Below, piece by piece: positions 1 through 7,772 of a DNA stretch of 64,000 nt; positions within the stretch are counted from its first letter, which is position 1, and the number at the start of each line of letters is the position of its first letter. The DNA is from an uncultured Microscilla sp. (GTDB lineage Bacteria; Bacteroidota; Bacteroidia; Cytophagales; Microscillaceae): assembly GCF_947493425.1 (NCBI RefSeq), contig NZ_CANLRP010000003.1, positions 83,628-147,627 on the forward strand. Reading direction: 5' to 3'. The notes beneath the pieces are model-generated. The model was given only the letters and a program-made list of their open reading frames with translations. It had not been told where the DNA came from and did not search any database. Both the position numbers and the translations under genes were made by a program.

Positions 1-2
1 AA

Positions 3-2549
3 GCCATCGTGCACCATCAACAGGCGCTCATTATGCAGAAAAAAGCGCTGGGAATCAATGCAATACATCCCGAAATAGCCAACACCTACCGCAACCTGGG
101 CGCTGTATCGAGGGTAGTACACAGGTATTACAAAGCAGAGGAGTATTTATTAAAATCTATTGCTATAGCGCGTACATTGTATGGGGAGGCAGCCGCAATG
201 GTAGGATTAGGCTACCATTACCTGGGCACTGTTTTTCATAGCAAATATGCCTATAGTCAGGCGTTGGATTATTATTATAAAGCCACTGATATTTATCAAA
301 AACAACTCCCCATAAACCATAGCTATCAGGCAGACAACTACCATAGTATGGGGCAAGCCCTGCAGCAACAAGGCAAATACTTAAGCGCGCGTATTGCGTT
401 TGAAAAAGCATTGAAAATATACCGCAAAATATACAAGGTAGCGCATCCTTCTATAGCCTTGGTGTTGAATAGCCTGGCGCAGTCTTACCAAAAAGGACGC
501 CAGTATAAAGCAGCCCGGCAGCATCACCAGCAAGCCCTGCAAATGTATAAGACCATATACGGAGACGCACACCCCGACATTGCCCAAACTTACCTCGACC
601 TGGGCAGTGTACTCATCTCACAAACGAACAAAAACTACCCGTTGGCTCTCCAGTATTTTGACAAAGCCCGTGGCATGCAAATGAGGCTATACGGCGACCG
701 TCACCCAATATTGGCAAAAAACTATGTGTATACCGGATTGGCCTATTTTCAACAAAATAAATATCAACTGGCGTTGTGGTGGTTTCAGAAAAGCCTGGTA
801 GTAAACGTGTACAACTTCAAAGATACAACCCTGTATACCAATCCACCTTTGACCTACTATTTTAACCGTAAATTTTTGTTGAAAGCCTTACGTTTCAAGG
901 CTGAAAGTCTGCATTACCTGGCTACCCAAGGTAAAAACAAACAACAATTATTGCTTGCCCTGGAAACCTGGCGCCTGTGCGACCATTTGGCAGACCGGAT
1001 GCAGTTTGACCAACAAAACCGATTAGACCAATTGCTTGCCGAAGAGCGTAACCAAAGCATTTACCAAAAAGCTTTTTTGATAAGTGCCCAAATAGCTTTG
1101 TCTTACCCCAAGGGCACTGCTTTGCGCCAAAAGTTTGTTACCGAAGCCTTTTATTTTTCCGAAAAGAGCAAATCGCAAGTATTGCGCAAGTCTATGTCGG
1201 AGCTGGAAAACCAACGAAAAAACCTGGTGGCAGATACCCTGAGGCAAAAAGACTTAAGCTATAGACAACAAATTGCTTTTTTTGAGCAAAAGCTGGCGCA
1301 ACGCTCCCAAGGCATGCAGGCACAAAACTACCGTAATCAATTATTTAAGGTAAAACAGAGCTATCGCCAATGGGCAACCGCCTTAAAAAAACAATATCCC
1401 CGATTACATGCCCTGCGCAATAAAGCAAACCTTGCCACCTTGCGGCAAATTCAAAGCCGTTTGTACTCTAAAACTGCCGTGGTAGCCTATACAATGGCCA
1501 CCGAGCAAAGTTATGCCTTTGTGATTACAGCGTCAAAGGTACGCCTGATTCGTTTAGGAAGTACCGCCCGGCTTACTGCCTTGATCAACGATTTCTACAA
1601 CGACATTCAAAACGAAAACCCCATGGGGTCATTTGTCAAAGCAAGCCATCAATTGTACCTTGCCCTGATGCGCCCACTCATTCCTTATTTGGCGTACCAA
1701 AACGAGTTGGTGATTACAGAACCTACCCTATTGAGTGTGCCTATGGAAGCCCTTATTATGCGTAAGCCCCCCCGTTGGCTGATTCAAAAAGGACAGTTCA
1801 ACGCCTTGCAATACCTCAACCATCGTTTTCAAATTCACTACCATTATTCGGCAAGCTTGTGGTGGCTCAACCAAAGCGGGCAGACCCACCACCGCCCATT
1901 GGCACCAGTAAAGTTTTACGGGTTTGCGCCGTTTAATCAAAAACTGCCCGCCAACAGCAGCGATGAGCAGTTGCCCAATAGTGGGCTTGAGATCAAGGCC
2001 ATTGCCCAATTGTTCAAAAACAGGCGGCAAGCCAGCTATACCTATTTGTCTACCCAGGCCACCTTGGGGCAGTTTGTAAATAGCCTGCAAGAAATGCCCG
2101 ATACCGAAGACGTTGCCCACATATTGCACATTGCCAGCCACAGTACCGCCAACCTCAACGAAGATCGCTTGGCGCGCATCCACTTTGCCCCTCAGCCCCA
2201 AGCCGACTCTACCTATTTGTATGCCGAAAGTATTTATTATTTGCCGCTCAAGGCGCAATTGGTGGTGTTGAGCAGTTGCGAGTCGGGGGTGGGCAAGTTT
2301 GTACCGGGCGAAGGGGTGATGTCTTTGGCGCGGGGTTTTTTGCACGCAGGCGCCAAAAGCGTGATTTCGTCGTTGTGGGAAGCCGACGATTACTACACCA
2401 AAAAACTCATGGTGTTGCTCTACCAAAACATATTGTATCGCCGAAAAAACTATACCCAGGCGCTACATGCTGCCAAAAACCAGCTCATTGCCCAAGAGCC
2501 GTATTTGCACCCCAAATATTGGAGCAATTTTATATTGATTGGACGATAA
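3..2549 (+). CDS. TPR-CHAT protein, copy 1 (5' end outside window)
   Basis: The frame is open to the window edge; the first usable start (GTG at 9) falls inside a TPR helix, so the true start and any signal peptide lie upstream. The N-terminal half carries about seven kinesin-light-chain-type TPR units (recurring HP.IA.TY..LG and YY.KA patterns). A coiled linker follows, then a C-terminal CHAT domain (caspase-HetF associated with TPRs). The His of HIASHSTAN (codon 2139-2141) and the Cys of LSSCESGVGKF (codon 2277-2279) fit the family's catalytic dyad. The glycine-rich GEGVMSLARGFLHAG and SSLWEADD segments and the C-terminal FILIGR are nearly identical to the three following copies. The TPR half is the most divergent of the four. 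CHAT proteins are predicted cysteine peptidases; the substrate here is unknown. Confidence 0.9.
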   Translation, partial: AIVHHQQALIMQKKALGINAIHPEIANTYRNLGAVSRVVHRYYKAEEYLLKSIAIARTLYGEAAAMVGLGYHYLGTVFHSKYAYSQALDYYYKATDIYQKQLPINHSYQADNYHSMGQALQQQGKYLSARIAFEKALKIYRKIYKVAHPSIALVLNSLAQSYQKGRQYKAARQHHQQALQMYKTIYGDAHPDIAQTYLDLGSVLISQTNKNYPLALQYFDKARGMQMRLYGDRHPILAKNYVYTGLAYFQQNKYQLALWWFQKSLVVNVYNFKDTTLYTNPPLTYYFNRKFLLKALRFKAESLHYLATQGKNKQQLLLALETWRLCDHLADRMQFDQQNRLDQLLAEERNQSIYQKAFLISAQIALSYPKGTALRQKFVTEAFYFSEKSKSQVLRKSMSELENQRKNLVADTLRQKDLSYRQQIAFFEQKLAQRSQGMQAQNYRNQLFKVKQSYRQWATALKKQYPRLHALRNKANLATLRQIQSRLYSKTAVVAYTMATEQSYAFVITASKVRLIRLGSTARLTALINDFYNDIQNENPMGSFVKASHQLYLALMRPLIPYLAYQNELVITEPTLLSVPMEALIMRKPPRWLIQKGQFNALQYLNHRFQIHYHYSASLWWLNQSGQTHHRPLAPVKFYGFAPFNQKLPANSSDEQLPNSGLEIKAIAQLFKNRRQASYTYLSTQATLGQFVNSLQEMPDTEDVAHILHIASHSTANLNEDRLARIHFAPQPQADSTYLYAESIYYLPLKAQLVVLSSCESGVGKFVPGEGVMSLARGFLHAGAKSVISSLWEADDYYTKKLMVLLYQNILYRRKNYTQALHAAKNQLIAQEPYLHPKYWSNFILIGR

Positions 2550-2558
2550 ACCAACAAG

Positions 2559-5156
2559 ATGCACTATATGAAAACCTGGATTATTTTTTTACTCGTTCTT
2601 TTATCATTCAATGCCACTTATGGGCAGACCAAAGTGGATACCTTAGAGGCGCATCGGTTGTTTGAGGAAGGGAAGAAGCTATACTTTGCTTATAAAATAC
2701 ATAGTGCTTTGCAGAAATTTCAAAAATCTGTTGAAATATTTAAAAACCAAGGTTTTGAGGTGAGTTATGCAAGGTGTTTACTATATCAATTGTATTGCTA
2801 TGGACTTATTCGCACCTATAATCATAAAATAATACTACTTTCTGAGGAAGCTTTAAAATTATTCAGAAAACGAAGGAATCGTTTAGGTTTGGCAAAAATA
2901 TATAGTGTCATGGGAGCTTATTATTATAGCTCAGGGATAGATACTGACAAAGCATTATACTATAACCAAAAATCTGTGGCAATTTATCAAAATAGCGATT
3001 ATAAAATGAGTGTGAATGTAGCTTGGTTGTGGAACAGGATAGGTCATATCTATGTGGATCAAAAAAAATACAAGAAAGCCATTACTTGTTTTGAAAAAAG
3101 CCACCAAATACTGCAAAAGTTGTTGCCCGCAGGAGATGCTCGCTTGGGTTACTACTTTGGGAATATGAGTAGGTGTTTTCGGGCGCAGAAAAAATATAAT
3201 GTGGCAATTAAATATTTACAACAAGCAGGCAAGTACAATAAAGGAAGGAGGGAGGGGCACTACACCAATATAGGGTATTTATACTTCTTTCAAAATAAGT
3301 TACTATTAAGCGAGCAGTATTACCGGAAGGCGCTTGCGATAGCCAAAAAGCGTTATAAAGGAAGACATCAAAATATAGGGAGTATTTACGGTAAATTAGC
3401 TCGTTTATCCATTGAAAAAAAGAACTATTTGGCAGCATTAAAACTTGTACAAAAAGGACTTAGCCATGTAGTGAACCACTCTATAGATACGCTCGATATT
3501 TATCAACACTCTACTGCTGAAAATAATAAAAACGTCTTAAGACATTCAATCTTGCTTCGTTATAAAGCCCAAGCCTTTTCTTTAATTTCTGATAACCTGA
3601 AAGACCTCCAAGCTTCTTTGTACAGTTATCAATTGTATGATAGCATAACCATAAAAATACAACCTCAGAGCAGCCATCGAAACTATCATTTTTCCCAAAA
3701 GATATACCCCGAAGCCATTCAAGTCTGCCAACGGTTGTACACCAAAACCCAAGACAAAAAATACCAACACCTGGCGTTTTATTTTGCCCAACGGAGTCAC
3801 GCGAATGTGTTGGGCAAATCTTTGCACGCTCGCCGGGCTAAAGTAATGGTGCGTTTGCCCGATTCTTTGATCAATCAAGAGTTGTATTTGAAACAACAGC
3901 GGGCGTATTACCAACAAAAAGCACTGAAAGCAAGTAACGCAACGCAAAAAACAGCCTACCAGGATTCGGTGTTCAGGATGATACGCCAACAAGACGTGCT
4001 CAGTGAGGTGTACGCCCAAAAGTTTCCCAAATATTACCGTTTACGGTTTCAGAGCCAACCTGCTACTGTGCCCCAAATCCAGCAAAAACTAGACAGCCAA
4101 TCGGTGGTATTGAGCTATGTTTGGGGCAAGGCACAAAGCCACGTATTGGCCATTACCCATAATGATTTTAAAATATACACCTTACCTCCCGAAAAACAGG
4201 TAACCGCTGTGCTCAATGCTTACTACAATGCCTTACAACAGGAACAACGCCTGCAAAGTTTTGCCCGCAAGAGCTATCAAGCCTATCAGTGTTTGTTGGC
4301 ACCCTTGCAAAAGTTATTGCGTACCAAGCAAAAAATAATAGTGACCAACCCTACCTTGCTGAGTGTGCCCCTCGAAGCCCTGGTGACCCAACCCTATCAA
4401 CCTGATTGGCGGGCTTTTGGTCAGTTGCCTTACTTGGCAAAACAACATAGCTTGAGTTATCATTACTCGGCGAGCTTGTGGTGGCAAAACAAGCGTAGCT
4501 CCTCTTTGTCTGCCCAGCGCCGCCTCCATTTTGCAGGTTTTGCACCATTTAGTGGAGGTAAAGGGCAAGTCATGACCACCCGTGCCAACGAGGGCCTATT
4601 GCCCGAAAGCAAAGTAGAAGTAAGTACGGTCTATAACTTTTTTAAACAACAAAAACACGATGCGGCCGCTTATTTGTCTAAGGCGGCTACCCGCCGGGAG
4701 TTTTTAAGCCAGGTGAGCAAATTGGATATATTGCACATTGCCAGCCACAGCACCGCCAACCTTCGCGAGGCACGTTTGGCGCGCATTCACTTTGCTCCTC
4801 AGCCCCAGGCAGATTCTACCTATTTGTATGCCGAGAGCATTTACTATTTGCCACTCAAGGCGCAATTGGTGGTATTGAGCAGTTGTGAATCGGGGGTAGG
4901 CAAGTTTGAGGCAGGCGAGGGGGTCATGTCTTTGGCGCGGGGCTTTTTGCACGCGGGTGCCCAAAGCGTGGTTTCGTCGTTGTGGGAGGCCGATGATGTC
5001 TACACCAAAAAACTGATGATTTTGTTTTATAATCAAGCCTTGTTCAACCAACAGCCTTACAGCTACGCGCTGAGCCTTGCTAAACGCCAGCTACTCGACA
5101 AAGAACCCCCGCTACACCCCAAATACTGGAGCAGTTTTATATTGATTGGACGATAA
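2559..5156 (+). CDS. Exported TPR-CHAT protein, copy 2
   Basis: 865 residues from ATG 2559. ATG 2568 (MKTWIIFLL...) is the likelier start because it opens directly with a Sec signal peptide ending about ATYGQ, so the protein should leave the cytoplasm. Residues about 30-330 hold TPR-type repeats (LYYNQKSVAIYQ, KAITCFEKS, LSEQYYRKALAIAKK). A helical linker follows, and the CHAT domain fills roughly the last 370 residues. Predicted catalytic residues are His730 (HIASHSTAN) and Cys776 (VLSSCESG). It starts 9 bp after copy 1 and ends 9 bp before copy 3 with the same spacer, so the four genes probably form one operon. Its closest relative in the TPR half is copy 3. Role unknown; a sensor-protease is inferred from domain logic only. 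Confidence 0.9.
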   Translation: MHYMKTWIIFLLVLLSFNATYGQTKVDTLEAHRLFEEGKKLYFAYKIHSALQKFQKSVEIFKNQGFEVSYARCLLYQLYCYGLIRTYNHKIILLSEEALKLFRKRRNRLGLAKIYSVMGAYYYSSGIDTDKALYYNQKSVAIYQNSDYKMSVNVAWLWNRIGHIYVDQKKYKKAITCFEKSHQILQKLLPAGDARLGYYFGNMSRCFRAQKKYNVAIKYLQQAGKYNKGRREGHYTNIGYLYFFQNKLLLSEQYYRKALAIAKKRYKGRHQNIGSIYGKLARLSIEKKNYLAALKLVQKGLSHVVNHSIDTLDIYQHSTAENNKNVLRHSILLRYKAQAFSLISDNLKDLQASLYSYQLYDSITIKIQPQSSHRNYHFSQKIYPEAIQVCQRLYTKTQDKKYQHLAFYFAQRSHANVLGKSLHARRAKVMVRLPDSLINQELYLKQQRAYYQQKALKASNATQKTAYQDSVFRMIRQQDVLSEVYAQKFPKYYRLRFQSQPATVPQIQQKLDSQSVVLSYVWGKAQSHVLAITHNDFKIYTLPPEKQVTAVLNAYYNALQQEQRLQSFARKSYQAYQCLLAPLQKLLRTKQKIIVTNPTLLSVPLEALVTQPYQPDWRAFGQLPYLAKQHSLSYHYSASLWWQNKRSSSLSAQRRLHFAGFAPFSGGKGQVMTTRANEGLLPESKVEVSTVYNFFKQQKHDAAAYLSKAATRREFLSQVSKLDILHIASHSTANLREARLARIHFAPQPQADSTYLYAESIYYLPLKAQLVVLSSCESGVGKFEAGEGVMSLARGFLHAGAQSVVSSLWEADDVYTKKLMILFYNQALFNQQPYSYALSLAKRQLLDKEPPLHPKYWSSFILIGR

Positions 5157-5165
5157 ACCAACAAG

Positions 5166-7763
5166 ATGCACTATATGAAAACACTGATCATTTTTTTACT
5201 CGTTCTTTTATCATTCAATGCCACTTATGGGCAGACCAAAGTGGATACCTTAGAGGCGCATCGGTTGTTTGAGGAGGGGAAGAGGTTGTTATTTGCTTAT
5301 AAAGGATATAAAGCCTTGCTGAAACTTCAAAAATCAGCTGAAATATTTAAGGCACAAGGTTTTGAGGCAAGTTATGCAAGTTGTTTACTATATCAATTGT
5401 ATTGCTATGAACTTATTCGAACTCATAACTATAAAATAATATTACTTTCCGAGGAAGCATTAAAGTTATTCAGGAAACGAATGAATCGTTTAGGTTTGGC
5501 AAAAATATATACTGTCATGGGAGCTTATTATTATAACTCAGGGTTAGATACTGACAAAGCATTATACTATAACCAAAAATCTGTGGCAATTTATCAAAAT
5601 AGCGATTATAAAATGAGTGTGAATGTAGCTTGGTTGTGGAACAGGATAGGTCGTATATATGTGGCGCAAAAAAAATATAAGAAAGCCATTACTTATTTTG
5701 AAAAAAGCCACCAAATGCTGCAAAAGTTGTTGCCCGTAGGAGATGCTCGTTTGGGTTATTACTTTACGGATATGGGCAGGTGTTTTCGGGCACAAAAAAG
5801 ATATGATTTGGCAATTAAATATTTACAACAAGCACGCAAGTATAGCAAGGGAAGGAAGGAGTCATATTACTCCAATATGGGCTACTTGTACCTTCTTCAA
5901 AATAAGCTATTATTGAGTGAGCAGTATTACCTGAAGACGCTTGCCATAGCCAAAAAACGTTATAATGGAAAGCATCAAAATATAGGAGCTGCTTATGAAA
6001 ACTTGGCTCGATTATCCATTAAAACAAAAGACCCTTTGGCAGCATTAAAACTTGTACAAAAAGGACTTAGTCATGTAGTGAGCCACTCTATAGATACGTT
6101 GGATATTTATCATCATACCAATGTACGAAACACTAAATATCGTTATAAACACCTATATTTACTATTACATAAGGCTAAAGCATTCTCTTTACTCTCTGAT
6201 AGTCTGAAAGACCTCCAAGCTTCTTTGTACAGTTACCAATTGTATGATAGCGTAACCATAAAAATACAATCTCAGAGTAGTAATCGAAACTATCATTTTT
6301 CCCAAAAGATATACCCCGAAGCTATTCAAGTATGCCAACGATTGTACGCCAAAACCCAAGACAAAAAATACCAACACCTGGCGTTTTATTTTGCCCAGCG
6401 GAGTCACGCGAATGTGCTTGCCAAATCTTTGCACGCTCGCCGGGCTAAAGTAATGGTGCGTTTGCCCGATTCCTTAGTCAATCAAGAGTTGTATTTGAAA
6501 CAACAGCGGGCATATTACCAACAAAAAGCACTGAAAGCAAGTAACGCAGCTCAAAAAACAGCCTACCAGGATTCGGTGTTCAGGATGATACGCCAACAAG
6601 ATATGCTCAGTGAGGTGTACACCCAAAAGTTTCCCAAATATTACCGTTTACGGTTTCAGAGCCAACCCGCCACGGTGCCCCAAATCCAGCAAAAACTAGA
6701 CAGCCAATCGGTGGTATTGAGCTATGTTTGGGGCAAGGCGCAAAGCCACGTATTGGCCATTACCCACAATGATTTTAAAATATACACCTTACCTCCCCAA
6801 AAACAGGTAACCGCTGCGCTCAATGCTTACTACAATGCCTTACAACAGGAACAACGCCTGCAAAGTTTTGCCCGCAAGAGCCATCAAGCGTATCAATGTT
6901 TGTGGGCGCCCTTGCAAAAGTTGTTGCGCAAGCATCCCAAAATCATTGTGACCAACCCTACCTTGCTGAGTGTGCCCCTCGAAGCCCTGGTGACCCAAGC
7001 CTATCAACCTGATTGGCGGGTTTTTGGTCAATTGCCTTATTTGGCAAAAAAACATAGCTTGAGTTATCATTACTCGGCGAGCTTGTGGTGTCAAAACAAG
7101 CGTCAAGCTTCTTTGTCTGCGAAGCATCGCCTCCACTTTGCGGGTTTTGCGCCTTTTAGTGGGGGCAAGGGGCAAGTAATGACTACCCGCGCCAACGAGG
7201 GCTTGTTGCCCGAAAGTAAGGTAGAAGTAAGTACGGTCTATAACTTTTTTAAACAACAAAAACACGATGCGGCCGCTTATTTGTCTAAGGCGGCTACCCG
7301 CCGGGAGTTTTTAAGCCAGGTGAGTAAATTAGACATTTTGCACATCGCCAGCCACAGCACCGCCAACCTTCGCGAGGCACGTTTGGCGCGCATCCACTTT
7401 GCCCCTCAGCCCCAAGCCGACTCTACCTATTTGTATGCCGAGAGCATTTACTATTTGCCGCTCAAGGCGCAATTGGTAGTGCTGAGCAGTTGCGAGTCGG
7501 GGGTGGGCAAGTTTGAGACGGGCGAGGGGGTGATGTCTTTGGCGCGGGGTTTTTTGCACGCGGGTGCCCAAAGCGTGGTTTCGTCGTTGTGGGAAGCCGA
7601 TGATGTGTACACCAAAAAACTGATGATTTTGTTTTATAACCGGGCATTGTTTCAAAAGGTGCCCTACAGCCAGGCTTTGAGCTTTGCCAAACGCCAATTG
7701 CTCAGCCAAGAGCCCCAGCTACACCCCAAATACTGGAGCAATTTTATATTGATTGGACGATAA
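5166..7763 (+). CDS. Exported TPR-CHAT protein, copy 3
   Basis: 865 residues, exactly 2607 bp downstream of copy 2 start to start, with the same signal peptide, the same length and predicted catalytic His730 and Cys776. The CHAT half is nearly identical to copies 2 and 4. Scattered differences are shared sometimes with copy 2 and sometimes with copy 4, and some are private (KLLRKHPKI against KLLRTKQKI in 2 and 4; QASLSAKHR against SSSLSAQRR). The TPR half follows copy 2 up to about residue 315 and then resembles copy 4 (DIYHHTNVRNTK, HKAKAFSLLSDSLKDL). This mosaic pattern points to gene conversion within the array. No membrane anchor other than the signal peptide is visible. Confidence 0.9.
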   Translation: MHYMKTLIIFLLVLLSFNATYGQTKVDTLEAHRLFEEGKRLLFAYKGYKALLKLQKSAEIFKAQGFEASYASCLLYQLYCYELIRTHNYKIILLSEEALKLFRKRMNRLGLAKIYTVMGAYYYNSGLDTDKALYYNQKSVAIYQNSDYKMSVNVAWLWNRIGRIYVAQKKYKKAITYFEKSHQMLQKLLPVGDARLGYYFTDMGRCFRAQKRYDLAIKYLQQARKYSKGRKESYYSNMGYLYLLQNKLLLSEQYYLKTLAIAKKRYNGKHQNIGAAYENLARLSIKTKDPLAALKLVQKGLSHVVSHSIDTLDIYHHTNVRNTKYRYKHLYLLLHKAKAFSLLSDSLKDLQASLYSYQLYDSVTIKIQSQSSNRNYHFSQKIYPEAIQVCQRLYAKTQDKKYQHLAFYFAQRSHANVLAKSLHARRAKVMVRLPDSLVNQELYLKQQRAYYQQKALKASNAAQKTAYQDSVFRMIRQQDMLSEVYTQKFPKYYRLRFQSQPATVPQIQQKLDSQSVVLSYVWGKAQSHVLAITHNDFKIYTLPPQKQVTAALNAYYNALQQEQRLQSFARKSHQAYQCLWAPLQKLLRKHPKIIVTNPTLLSVPLEALVTQAYQPDWRVFGQLPYLAKKHSLSYHYSASLWCQNKRQASLSAKHRLHFAGFAPFSGGKGQVMTTRANEGLLPESKVEVSTVYNFFKQQKHDAAAYLSKAATRREFLSQVSKLDILHIASHSTANLREARLARIHFAPQPQADSTYLYAESIYYLPLKAQLVVLSSCESGVGKFETGEGVMSLARGFLHAGAQSVVSSLWEADDVYTKKLMILFYNRALFQKVPYSQALSFAKRQLLSQEPQLHPKYWSNFILIGR

Positions 7764-7772
7764 ACCAACAAG

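Noticed and set aside
1728..2426. 232-codon minus-strand frame opposite the CHAT domain of copy 1
   Set aside because: Repeats in similar form opposite every CHAT copy because the coding strand is nearly identical; His/Gln-rich composition is a mirror of the real gene.
2276..2665. 129-codon plus-strand frame bridging copies 1 and 2
   Set aside because: Out-of-frame overlap with two well-supported genes and no protein-like pattern.
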